Assembly (NCBI GenBank): GCA_964383905.1
Contig: CAYLJO010000236.1
Location: 1-9,195 of the forward strand
Origin: CAYLJO01 sp964383905
GTDB lineage: Bacteria; Acidobacteriota; Blastocatellia; Pyrinomonadales; Pyrinomonadaceae
DNA: 9,195 nucleotides
Direction: 5' to 3'
This document shows positions 1-7,550 of this stretch, in pieces (the first letter of the stretch is position 1; each line of letters starts with the position of its first letter). The translations under genes were made by a program, and so were the position numbers. Under the pieces are notes generated by a model. That model saw only the letters and a program-made list of their open reading frames with translations, had not been told where the DNA came from and ran no database searches.

Positions 1-60
1 CTGTAAGAATCTTCCAGAGATGTGACGATTGTCGCCTGCACAAGCTAACCCACTTCTGTT

Positions 61-91
61 TTGACTACCTGAACCCTGACCAAAGTATAAT
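61..91 (+). promoter_or_regulatory. Possible distal sigma70-type promoter
   Basis: TTGACT (61-66) lies 19 nt upstream of a perfect TATAAT (86-91). The boxes are good, but the spacer is about 2 nt longer than ideal and there is no TGn extension. The next plus-strand gene is shc at 338, with a MITE-like element in between, so this could be the older shc promoter displaced by an insertion. It could also be a chance match in an AT-richer stretch. Confidence 0.3.
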
Positions 92-139
92 ACCTCGCCC
101 CGGCTTTCAAACAAGCATTTGACAACGGGTGCGAGCCCT

Positions 140-291
140 CTAAATCAAACCACATGAAATTGGTGCTGGAGGGGGCGAAGATTAGATGTAGGGGCAGGGC
201 TCGTCCCTGCCCGCGTTTTGCTGGCGCGCATGCCGCGGGCAACCACAAGGGTTGCCCTACTGCTGTCTCCATGGCGTAACGTTTGATTTAG
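140..291 (+). mobile_element. MITE-like inverted-repeat element, copy 1
   Basis: A 152-bp element is bounded by a perfect 11-bp inverted repeat, CTAAATCAAAC (140-150) and GTTTGATTTAG (281-291). The match can be extended outward to 134-296 if one extra T is allowed. Inside are two hairpins: 192-199 with 205-212 (GGGCAGGG arms) and 237-244 with 250-257 (GGGCAACC arms). A second copy at 7775-7903 has the same ends, the same TGTAGGGGCA and TGCCCGCG blocks, and a GCGCGCA block in the same order. There is no coding capacity and no transposase nearby. A TA target duplication is possible but cannot be proven here. It may instead be classed as a large REP-type palindromic element. Confidence 0.6.
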
Positions 292-311
292 GGGCTGGTA
301 GCTTCGATAAT
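283..311 (+). promoter_or_regulatory. Predicted shc promoter, -35 in MITE terminal repeat
   Basis: TTGATT (283-288) and GATAAT (306-311) are separated by exactly 17 nt, matching the sigma70 consensus at 4/6 and 5/6 positions. The -35 box lies in the right terminal repeat of the inverted-repeat element; the -10 lies outside it. Transcription would start near 318, leaving a leader of about 20 nt before the shc ATG at 338. No strong Shine-Dalgarno is visible in that leader. Confidence 0.45.
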
Positions 312-337
312 CAGAGACGTATGAGATAATCACGCCA

Positions 338-2251
338 ATGCTAAACCAGGTTAAATTAGCGCCGGTCGAGAGGGATTTGCCGGCGGATGTCCGCGGCGCA
401 ATCAGCGCCGCACAGGGCTACCTGTTACGGGTCCAAAATAAAGACGGCCACTGGCGCGGCGAGATTCAGGGCGACACCCTCCTCGAATCCGAATACATTC
501 TGACGATGCACTTCATCGGCCTCTCCGGTTCTGACCGCGTGCGCAAAGCGGCGAATCACATCCGCGAAGAAGCTCTGCCTGAGGGCGGCTGGGCGATCTA
601 CCCGGGCGGGCCGCCGGAGCTCAGTTCCTCAGCCAAAGCCTATTTTGTGCTCAAGTTACTGGGGGACGAGATGGACGCCCCACACATGAGAAAGGCGCGG
701 GAGGTAATCTGTCATCTCGGCGGGCTGGACGCGACCAATAGCTTCACACGGATTTACCTCGCCATCTTCGGGCAGTACCCATGGGAACGATGTCCGGCCG
801 TGCCGCCGGAGCTCATCCTCCTGCCCGGGTGGTCTCCCCTGAACCTTTACGCCATGTCTTCGTGGACCCGCGGCATCGTCGTTCCGCTGTCGATCATCTG
901 GGCTTACAGACCTCACTGCCCTGTCCCCGAGCGCGCGAGCATCAGCGAGTTATTGCCGTCCAGGCCGCCCGGGAGCACTTATGGTCGTGGGTTCTGGACA
1001 AAGTTTTTCAGGACGACTGACGCCACGCTGAAGTTCATCGAACGGCGGGGGTGGTTGCCTTTCCGGGCCAGAGCGTTGAGGGCGTGCGAGCGGTGGATGG
1101 TTGAGCATTTCCGAAAGAGCGATGGCATCGGGGCGATTTTCCCGCCGATCATCAACTCGATCATCGCCCTGCGCTGCCTCGGCTATGATAACAATCACCC
1201 GCTGACCTTTTCGCAGATTCGCGAGCTTGAGAAGCTGGAGGTCGAAGACGGCGACGCGTTGCGCGTTGCGCCATGTTATTCGCCGGTCTGGGATACGGCG
1301 CTCGCGATGAATGCGCTCGTCGAGTCCGGTTTACCACACAGTCACTCGGCGCTGCTCGAAGCTGCCGAGTGGGTGCTCAGTCATGAGGTCAAAGAGGCCG
1401 GGGACTGGAAGGTGAAGAATCCCCATGGACGGCCGGGCGGCTGGTACTTTGAATACGCGAATGAGTTTTATCCCGACGTGGACGACACATTTCAAGTGCT
1501 CACCTCGCTCAACAAGGTGCGCTTCCCCGGCGAGCAGCATGAGGGGCGGAAGCGTGAAGCGATGGCTCGCGCCCTCCGCTGGGCGCTGACGATGCAGAAT
1601 AAGGACGGTGGATGGGCCTCTTTTGATCGTGACTGCGACCGTGAGTTCCTCACCCTGATCCCATTCGCTGATCACAACGCGATGATCGATCCGAGCACGG
1701 TCGACATCACCAGTCGCGGCGTCGAAACGTTGTCAAACCTGGGCTTCACGCGCGAGCACCCGGTTCTCCAAAAAGCGCTCGCGTTTATCAACAAAGAGCA
1801 GGAGCCGGACGGCTCCTGGTTCGGGCGCTGGGGCTGCAATTACATTTACGGAACGTGGCTCGCACTGCACGGATTAAAATGCGCCGGGGAGGATATGGCC
1901 GAGCCCCGCTACCAGTCGGCCGGCCGCTGGCTGCGCTCGATCCAGAATGCCGATGGGGGGTGGGGAGAGCTGCCGCGAAGTTATGACGATCCCCGCTACA
2001 AAGGCCAGGGGCCGAGCACGCCGTCGCAGACGGCCTGGGCACTGATGGGGCTGATGGCGATCGGGGATGAGGGCGAAAATCTTCGACGCGGCATCCAGTA
2101 TTTGCTCGACGCGCAGCGGCCCGACGGCTCCTGGCGCGACGAATTCTGGACCGGGACCGGCTTCCCAAAAGTCTTCTACCTGCACTATTATCTCTACGCG
2201 ACCTATTTCCCGCTGCTCGCTCTGGGCCTGTACATGCGGCGGTTGACGTAA
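338..2251 (+). CDS. shc: Squalene-hopene cyclase
   Basis: This class II triterpene cyclase folds linear squalene into pentacyclic hopene (diplopterol as by-product), as a monotopic membrane enzyme. The 637-residue length is normal for bacterial Shc. The protonating DVDDT motif is visible, with D380, D382 and D383; D382 corresponds to the catalytic acid of the Alicyclobacillus enzyme. QW repeats occur at residues 33-39, 420-426, 488-494, 536-542 and 593-599. The C-terminus has the expected GTGFPKVFYL segment followed by an aromatic-rich stretch ending in ALGLYMRR. The N-terminus lacks a signal peptide, as expected. The ATG at 338 is the first in frame and gives a full-length protein, though it lacks a clear ribosome binding site. 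It leads a plus-strand unit with hpnH starting 32 nt after its stop. The gene is also known as hpnF. Confidence 0.97.
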   Translation: MLNQVKLAPVERDLPADVRGAISAAQGYLLRVQNKDGHWRGEIQGDTLLESEYILTMHFIGLSGSDRVRKAANHIREEALPEGGWAIYPGGPPELSSSAKAYFVLKLLGDEMDAPHMRKAREVICHLGGLDATNSFTRIYLAIFGQYPWERCPAVPPELILLPGWSPLNLYAMSSWTRGIVVPLSIIWAYRPHCPVPERASISELLPSRPPGSTYGRGFWTKFFRTTDATLKFIERRGWLPFRARALRACERWMVEHFRKSDGIGAIFPPIINSIIALRCLGYDNNHPLTFSQIRELEKLEVEDGDALRVAPCYSPVWDTALAMNALVESGLPHSHSALLEAAEWVLSHEVKEAGDWKVKNPHGRPGGWYFEYANEFYPDVDDTFQVLTSLNKVRFPGEQHEGRKREAMARALRWALTMQNKDGGWASFDRDCDREFLTLIPFADHNAMIDPSTVDITSRGVETLSNLGFTREHPVLQKALAFINKEQEPDGSWFGRWGCNYIYGTWLALHGLKCAGEDMAEPRYQSAGRWLRSIQNADGGWGELPRSYDDPRYKGQGPSTPSQTAWALMGLMAIGDEGENLRRGIQYLLDAQRPDGSWRDEFWTGTGFPKVFYLHYYLYATYFPLLALGLYMRRLT

Positions 2252-2283
2252 TCGGGCCAGGAACTTCACCAGGAGTAGTGAGA

Positions 2284-3285
2284 ATGCGATTCCCGCTGCA
2301 CATCACGACCGATGCGATTCAGCATCAGGTCACGAATGCGCTCAAGGGCAACAAACGATATCCGATGGTCTTGATGCTCGAGCCGCTTTACACCTGCAAT
2401 TTAGCCTGCCTCGGCTGTGCGACGGAGCGTCATACGGGAAGACTCGAGGATCGCTTGCCCGTTGAGCAGTGCTTGCGAGCGCTTGACGATTGCGGCGCGC
2501 CGATCGTTTCCATCTGCGGCGGTGAGCCGACTATTTATCCTGAGCTGAAGGGGTTGGTCGAAGCCGTTATTGCGCGCAAGCGCCACATCTACCTGTGCAC
2601 CAACGCGCTGCTGCTCGATTCCAAAGTTTACGGCCAGATCCCACCCCACAAGCGACTGACGATCAACGTTCATCTTGACGGCACGCGCAAGACGCACGAT
2701 CTGGTTTGCGACCGCCACGGCGTCTTCGAAAAGGCCATCGCCATGATCAAAGAGGGCAAGCGTCTCGGCTACCATGTGACGACCAATACGACCGTCTTCA
2801 AAGAGACCGACATGAGCGAAATCGAGGAGATGTGTCAAACGGTCGCCGGTCTGGGCGTAGACGGAATGCTGATCTCGCCCGGCTATCATTACGAGTCGGT
2901 CGAGAGCGACATCTTCCTGACCCGCCAGGAGATTCACAGGAAGTTTCAGAGCGCGCTCGAGCTCTCCAAGCGCTACCGGTTGATGTCGACGCCGATGTAT
3001 CTGGAATTCGCCGCGGGACTGCGCGACTACAACTGTTCGCCGTGGAGCACGGTGACCTATACGCCGCGCGGGTGGAAGGGCCCGTGCTACCTCATTGGCA
3101 AAAAGTATTTCGAGACCTGGGAAGAGTTCTGGAACGGCGTGGATTGGGAATACTGGGAGTCTCGTCAGGACCGCCTCTGCCAAAACTGCCTCATGCACAG
3201 CGGTTTTGAAGCCTCGGCCGCATTCGGGCTGAGAAAAAGCCCGCGCGATATGCTCCGCATGGCGGTGTGGAATTTGAGTGGCTGA
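2284..3285 (+). CDS. hpnH: Adenosylhopane synthase, radical SAM protein HpnH
   Basis: HpnH adds the 5'-deoxyadenosyl radical from S-adenosylmethionine to hopene, giving adenosylhopane, the first step of C35 side-chain synthesis. The radical SAM cluster motif CNLACLGC is at residues 38-45 (C38, C42, C45), followed by SICGGEP at 76-82, YLCTNALLL, and a C-terminal CQNCLMHSGFEASA block typical of the family. I chose ATG 2284 because AGGAG (2271-2275) lies 8 nt upstream; the in-frame GTG at 2278 would be only 2 nt away. The product is 333 residues, within the family range. Compared with proteobacterial HpnH as I remember it, the CGKIDYP-like stretch after the cluster is replaced by CATERHTGRL, and a Cys near the C-terminus is Ser. 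These look like lineage variation, because the rest aligns well. It is the second gene of the shc unit. Confidence 0.93.
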   Translation: MRFPLHITTDAIQHQVTNALKGNKRYPMVLMLEPLYTCNLACLGCATERHTGRLEDRLPVEQCLRALDDCGAPIVSICGGEPTIYPELKGLVEAVIARKRHIYLCTNALLLDSKVYGQIPPHKRLTINVHLDGTRKTHDLVCDRHGVFEKAIAMIKEGKRLGYHVTTNTTVFKETDMSEIEEMCQTVAGLGVDGMLISPGYHYESVESDIFLTRQEIHRKFQSALELSKRYRLMSTPMYLEFAAGLRDYNCSPWSTVTYTPRGWKGPCYLIGKKYFETWEEFWNGVDWEYWESRQDRLCQNCLMHSGFEASAAFGLRKSPRDMLRMAVWNLSG

Positions 3286-3351
3286 GCGGCGCGCACTCGA
3301 AATCTGCGGGTGAAGATGGCGCATTCCATCCGGATGTGCCTTCCCGGCACA

Positions 3352-4344
3352 ATGAAGGCTCTCGTCACAGGCGGCACAGGTTTTGTCGGTTCGCACCTCG
3401 TTCGTCGTCTGCTTGCTCATGGCCATGAGGTGCGGTGTCTTGTCCGTCCGACCAGTCGCCTCGACAACCTGCAGGGACTGCCGGTCGAATTCGCTCCCGG
3501 CGACCTGCGCGATGTGGAAACATTGCGACGGGCGGCCGGGAGTTGCCGTATCGTCTACCACTGCGCGGCCGATTACCGTTTGTGGTGCAAAACCCCCGGC
3601 GAGATGTACGCGAGTAACGTCGAAGGCACACGCAACGTCATGCGGGCCGCTTTCGATGAAGGGGTGCAGCGTGTGGTCTACACCAGCACCGTCGGCTGCC
3701 TCGGTCTCAATGCTGACGGCGAGCCGGCTAATGAAGAAACCCCGGTCGCGCTCGGCGATATGATCGGGCATTATAAGCGCAGTAAATTTCTCGCCGAGCG
3801 GGAGGCTGAAGATTGGTCGGGTCGCGGTCTGCCCGTCGTCATCGTCAACCCGAGCGCGCCGGTCGGTGATTTAGATATCAGGCCGACGCCGACGGGAAAA
3901 ATGATCGTCGATTTCCTGCGCGGCAAAATGTTCGGTTATGTCGATACCGGCATGAATTTGATCGACGTGCGCGACGTCGCCGAGGGGCACGTCCTGGCGG
4001 CCGGGGAAGGCCGCGCGGGCGAGAAATACATCCTCGGCCATTCGAATTGGACGCTCAAAGAGATTTTCGATGTCATGTCAAAGGTCACGGGCATGCCTTC
4101 GCCGACGAGACAGTTTCCGCATTGGGCCGCCGAGGCGTATGCACGGCTTGAGAATTTCTGGGCCGGCAGTATTGCCCGCCGCGAGCCGTCCGTGCCGGTG
4201 GAAGGCGTCAAGCTATCGCGCCACAAGATGTGGTTCGATGCGTCGAAGGCCGTGCGCGAGCTGGGCCTGCCGCAAAGCCCCGTCGAGAATGCTCTGGAGC
4301 GCGCGATCAAGTGGTTTCAGGACAATGGCTACGTCGGACGTTGA
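3352..4344 (+). CDS. hpnA: Hopanoid-associated sugar epimerase-type protein HpnA
   Basis: This is an extended short-chain dehydrogenase/reductase of the NAD-dependent epimerase/dehydratase type. Its exact step in hopanoid synthesis is unsettled; a role in modifying the ribose-derived side chain or a sugar head group is usually assumed. The Rossmann motif TGGTGFVG is at residues 6-13. The catalytic Y141-x-x-x-K145 is in HYKRSK, with an upstream YTSTVG segment (110-115) supplying the Ser/Thr. I start at ATG 3352 because family members begin MKALVTG directly at the first strand. In-frame GTG 3310 and ATG 3316 would add 14 or 12 unrelated residues, and none of the three has a strong ribosome binding site. 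The product is 330 residues, the usual size. The 3' end overlaps hpnG by 20 nt, which suggests coupled translation. Confidence 0.9.
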   Translation: MKALVTGGTGFVGSHLVRRLLAHGHEVRCLVRPTSRLDNLQGLPVEFAPGDLRDVETLRRAAGSCRIVYHCAADYRLWCKTPGEMYASNVEGTRNVMRAAFDEGVQRVVYTSTVGCLGLNADGEPANEETPVALGDMIGHYKRSKFLAEREAEDWSGRGLPVVIVNPSAPVGDLDIRPTPTGKMIVDFLRGKMFGYVDTGMNLIDVRDVAEGHVLAAGEGRAGEKYILGHSNWTLKEIFDVMSKVTGMPSPTRQFPHWAAEAYARLENFWAGSIARREPSVPVEGVKLSRHKMWFDASKAVRELGLPQSPVENALERAIKWFQDNGYVGR

Positions 4345-5065
4345 AAAGAGGATCGGCGGCGAGACACCGCTCGCCGTCGTTGCCGCACTCAAGCAGGAGC
4401 TTGCCCCGCTCGGTCGCCGGGCCCACCCTAACCTCGCGTTGATTGAAACAGGCGCGGGCACACAGAATGCCGGCCGCCACCTTCGCTCGTGGCTTGATCG
4501 ACAAAGAACGCGCGCCGTCTTAGGGATTGGCTTCGCGGGCGCTCTCTCGCCATCGCTGCGGGTCGGTGATCTCGTGGTCGCCCGCGAAGTACGTGAGGTT
4601 GGTGGCGAAAGGCTCGCCACCAACGCTTCGCCCCTCATTTCGGCGGCGGAGCGGATGCAGGTCGAAGGACTGGCGGTTCGCTTCGGTACGATCATTACAG
4701 CTAATCAGATTGCCAACGAAGCCAAGGCCAAGCGGTCGCTGGCCATGGCGCTCTCGGCGGATGAAATCGGCTGCGTGGATATGGAATCATCCGCCATCGC
4801 TCAGGTATGCGCCGAACGCCGGATCCCGTTCTTTTTCGTTCGTTGCATAACCGACCTGCTTGACGAGGATTTACCATTCGACTTCAATCGCTGTCGCAGC
4901 TCAGACGGGGGAATCAGCTACGGCAAGGTCTTAACATCTGCATTGCTCACTCCCCGATCATTTAAAGGGTTATGGGAGTTAAGGCGGCGCTCTCAAACAT
5001 GCGCCGAACAGTTGGCCCTGTTCATCCGACAATTGTTACCTTCCGCTCCTAGCCTTTCCTCCTGA
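4325..5065 (+). CDS. hpnG: Adenosylhopane nucleosidase-type phosphorylase HpnG
   Basis: HpnG belongs to the purine nucleoside phosphorylase/MTA-SAH nucleosidase superfamily and removes adenine from adenosylhopane on the way to ribosylhopane and bacteriohopanetetrol. Visible family signatures are LGIGFAGAL (66-74), followed by LRVGDLVVA, and VDMESSAIAQV (151-161), whose E154 corresponds to the ribose-contacting Glu of MTA/SAH nucleosidases. FVRCITD ends at D177, the position of the catalytic Asp. The open frame extends upstream to 4070, but that part is only hpnA read in another frame. ATG 4325 gives a 246-residue protein of normal size, starting inside hpnA (20-nt overlap) with an AGGA only 2 nt upstream. 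Translation is therefore probably coupled to hpnA. It is the last gene of the plus-strand unit. Confidence 0.9.
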   Translation: MATSDVEKRIGGETPLAVVAALKQELAPLGRRAHPNLALIETGAGTQNAGRHLRSWLDRQRTRAVLGIGFAGALSPSLRVGDLVVAREVREVGGERLATNASPLISAAERMQVEGLAVRFGTIITANQIANEAKAKRSLAMALSADEIGCVDMESSAIAQVCAERRIPFFFVRCITDLLDEDLPFDFNRCRSSDGGISYGKVLTSALLTPRSFKGLWELRRRSQTCAEQLALFIRQLLPSAPSLSS

Positions 5066-5100
5066 TTCCTCTGTGTTCCTCCGTGCCCTGCGGTGGTTCA
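5066..5100. repeat. CTCYGTG-type short tandem degenerate repeat
   Basis: Just after the hpnG stop are three degenerate 9-10-bp units: CCTCTGTGTT, CCTCCGTGCC and CTGCGGTGG. Read from the other strand it has the form CACGGAGG..CACAGAGG, which resembles intergenic repeats I recall from many environmental bacterial genomes. It sits in the 89-bp gap between two convergent genes. I see no standard intrinsic terminator in this gap, so the repeat may mark the end of both transcripts, but that is only inference. Confidence 0.4.
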
Positions 5101-5154
5101 GATCGCCTCCCATACATCCAAGTGAGATATGTCTCGACCCGATTGAGAGCCGCT

Positions 5155-6483
5155 CTATACCTCGGGGTCGATGATTCGCGCGGCAGTCTCCCCACTGATT
5201 ACCGCGCTCTCAATCGTGGCCGGCAGCCCCGTATCGGTCCAGTCGCCGGCCAGCACGAAGTTCCGGATGGAAGTGCGGGGCCCCGGCCTCAGCCTATCGG
5301 ACTCGACCGTATGCGCGAGTGTGGCATCGCGTTCTTTGACGATCACGCTATGAAGCAGTCTTGCGGGGCGACTTTCGGGAACGAGTTCGCGCAGTTCGGC
5401 CAACGCCATCTCCACGAGCGCGGGCTTCGCCCAACCGACAAAATTCCGGGCCGCGCTGATGATGATGACGATTTGATTCGATTGCTTGCCGTTAGGAATG
5501 ATCAAGTCTTTATTAAATAGCCATTGAATCCTGGTCCCCAGTAGCCCGGCAAATTCACGGTCGATAACCGGCCTATCGAGCCACAGATTAATCGAGACTA
5601 TTGGCGACGACCCGAGCAGGGCGACATGAGAGAATTCCCGGTCGCGTAGGTCGCCGGGTATCATCTCCAATAAAGAGAACTGAGGCACGGCGCTGATGAA
5701 ATAGTCAGCTTCGATCTTTTGCCCGTCGCTTAACTCGGCGGCCACCGCGCTGCCCCCTTCGATGATCAGTTTTTTCACCCGCGCGCCTGTTCGCACCTGG
5801 CCGCCGTATGACTGGATATAGCCGCGAGCACCTTCGGTGTAGAGATCGCTCAGCCCGACGCGCGCAATCCCGATGTTGGCCGAAGCCCGGTCACCCCCGA
5901 ACGCTTCCTGCAGGACTCTGATCATCATCTCGGCTGAAGCGACCTCCGGGCTTTCATTCAGCGTGGCGATTGCCAGCGGGTACCAGAAGCGCTGCTTTAT
6001 TCGGTTCGACTGGCCCAAGCTGTCGAGCCATTGAGCGACTGTGCGATGGGTCTGCTGGGTCTTCCGGCCGCCTCGAATCTCCCGACCAACGTTGAGCGCA
6101 CGCAGCTTATCCGTGAGAGTCAGTCCCCTCATCTTAAACAACCCGGCCATGACGTGCATCGGCGCCGGAAGCGGGGGGCACTCGAAGGTGGTCAAGCCGT
6201 TCTCATGGTCGAGGAAATCCACCCGCGGTGAATCCTGAAACCTCAGCTTATCCCGGCCGCCAATCTTCTCCAGGAAGGCGAGCGTGCGGTAGTAGCAGCC
6301 CATGAAAAGGTGCTGGCCGTTATCGACCACATCGCCGGTCGTCGGATCTTTAAACGAGTATGCGCGGCCACCCAGGTGGTCGCGGCGCTCGAGCAATAAA
6401 AGCTCGTGGCCGCGCCCACTGAGCGCCACCCCGGCCGCCAGCCCACTGAAACCGCCCCCGATTATTACCACACGCTGGCGCAA
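5155..6483 (-). CDS. hpnE: Hydroxysqualene dehydroxylase HpnE
   Basis: HpnE is the FAD-dependent enzyme that reduces hydroxysqualene to squalene, the last step of the HpnCDE pathway. The N-terminal dinucleotide fold is clear: VVIIGGGFSGLAAG (residues 5-18), the ribose-binding E32, and RDHLGGRAYSF (34-44). The C-terminal FAD segment FVLAGDWTDTGLPATIESAV is also typical, and 442 residues is the usual size. An in-frame TAA (the hpnC stop) lies two codons upstream, so the start must be TTG at 6483 or GTG at 6471. TTG matches the family N-terminus better and has AGGAGGAG 13 nt upstream, inside hpnC, a rather long spacing. The gene follows hpnC with only 3 nt between stop and start and is surely co-transcribed. 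It converges on hpnG. Confidence 0.93.
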   Translation of the reverse strand: MRQRVVIIGGGFSGLAAGVALSGRGHELLLLERRDHLGGRAYSFKDPTTGDVVDNGQHLFMGCYYRTLAFLEKIGGRDKLRFQDSPRVDFLDHENGLTTFECPPLPAPMHVMAGLFKMRGLTLTDKLRALNVGREIRGGRKTQQTHRTVAQWLDSLGQSNRIKQRFWYPLAIATLNESPEVASAEMMIRVLQEAFGGDRASANIGIARVGLSDLYTEGARGYIQSYGGQVRTGARVKKLIIEGGSAVAAELSDGQKIEADYFISAVPQFSLLEMIPGDLRDREFSHVALLGSSPIVSINLWLDRPVIDREFAGLLGTRIQWLFNKDLIIPNGKQSNQIVIIISAARNFVGWAKPALVEMALAELRELVPESRPARLLHSVIVKERDATLAHTVESDRLRPGPRTSIRNFVLAGDWTDTGLPATIESAVISGETAARIIDPEV

Positions 6484-6486
6484 CGC

Positions 6487-7506
6487 TTATCGTCTGCTCC
6501 TCCTGCGCCCGGGGTTATCACCTGGTCCGGCGGAAACCCCCCTGGTCATCGCCAGGAAAAGAATCCGCAGCTTATCCGTCAGGGTGATGACGGGCCGGCG
6601 CCGAAACACGTCGTACCCGTTCTCCTCGATGCGTTTGAGTATGGAGGCGCCCCCCAGCCACACCGCGCGAAGCTCGAGACCGAGCCTGCCCCTCACCCAC
6701 GAGCATAACGGCCGCCCGCTATTAAACAGCCCTCGCGTCCGCTCAACCTCAAACGCCATCAACCGCCGGAAGCCGTCCCCCGCCTGCCCCCCTTTGAGGT
6801 CTTCCTCAGTAAGATTGAATCGTGCGAGGTCCTCCGCGGGCACATAGATTCGATCCTTGCTGAGGTCGATCACGATGTCCTGCCAGTGATTCGTCAGTTG
6901 GAGGGCGGTGCAAATGTCGTCCGACCACAGGTGAAGCTGCTCGTCTCGATAGCCGAATAACAGCAGGATCAAGCGCCCGATCGGGTTAGCCGACCTGCGG
7001 CAGTAATCCAGCAGTTGCTCGAAGTCCTCATACCGCCGGGTGGTCACGTCCTGGGTAAACGCCGAAAGTAGATCCTCAAACAGTGTGACCGGCAAATGAA
7101 ACTCCGCCTGGGTCTCGCCGAGAGCAATAAAGATCGGGTGGGTGGCGCGACCCGCAACTGCCTGCCTGAGCATCTCGCGCCACCCGGCCAGCATTTCGAG
7201 CCGGTCCTCCTGCTCGGCGTATCCTTCGCCGAAACCCTCGTCCGCAAAATCGTCAGCCGTCCTGGCGAAGGCATAAATCGAATAGAAGTGTTTCCTCAGA
7301 CCCCTGGGGATCAGGAAAGAGCCGACGGGGAAATTTTCGTAGTGTGATCGGGCGAGTAGCTCACAGTATTGGTAAGCCGTATCAACGGACCGGGAGGGCC
7401 TGGTAACGCGCGCTCCGTCTCGCGCCTCAGGAGAGACCGCTGCTACTCCGGCATCGATTGAAGTCTTCATAACTACACGGCAAATAGGTTCTCTACGAAC
7501 TTCCAT
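6487..7506 (-). CDS. hpnC: Hydroxysqualene synthase HpnC
   Basis: This is a class I trans-isoprenyl (squalene/phytoene synthase) family enzyme. HpnC converts presqualene diphosphate to hydroxysqualene. HpnC rather than HpnD is indicated by SHYENFPVGSFLIP (residues 54-67), ADDFADEG (84-91) and YCRRSANPIGRLIL (168-181). The metal-binding acidic motifs are D85-D86-x-x-D89 and HWQDIVID (207-214, with D210 and D214). At 339 residues it is slightly long: about 40 residues precede the conserved domain, and the tail is basic (GRRRSRR). ATG 7506 is the first in-frame ATG found; ATG 7470 would remove 12 residues and neither has a good ribosome binding site, so the start is uncertain. No hpnD adjoins it on either side. 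It lies 3 nt upstream of hpnE in the same frame. Confidence 0.92.
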   Translation of the reverse strand: MEVRREPICRVVMKTSIDAGVAAVSPEARDGARVTRPSRSVDTAYQYCELLARSHYENFPVGSFLIPRGLRKHFYSIYAFARTADDFADEGFGEGYAEQEDRLEMLAGWREMLRQAVAGRATHPIFIALGETQAEFHLPVTLFEDLLSAFTQDVTTRRYEDFEQLLDYCRRSANPIGRLILLLFGYRDEQLHLWSDDICTALQLTNHWQDIVIDLSKDRIYVPAEDLARFNLTEEDLKGGQAGDGFRRLMAFEVERTRGLFNSGRPLCSWVRGRLGLELRAVWLGGASILKRIEENGYDVFRRRPVITLTDKLRILFLAMTRGVSAGPGDNPGRRRSRR

Positions 7507-7550
7507 GATCTATTCATTCTCAGGCAGCCCCGGTAGTGGCGGCAAAATCT

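Noticed and set aside
1..136. A gene in the first 136 bases
   Set aside because: The minus-strand frames here cross the MITE-like element and show no domain; only the promoter-like boxes at 61-91 can be supported.
2401..3771. Long minus-strand open frame (456 codons) opposite hpnH and hpnA
   Set aside because: It lies fully antisense to two clearly recognised genes, has no family motifs, and its length follows from the GC-rich codon use of the plus-strand genes.
4070..4324. Upstream extension of the hpnG frame inside hpnA
   Set aside because: The Arg/Ser/Cys-rich translation is hpnA read in another frame; conserved HpnG sequence begins only after ATG 4325.
5083..5520. Plus-strand open frame opposite the 3' part of hpnE
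   Set aside because: It is antisense to a confident gene and lacks any family signature.
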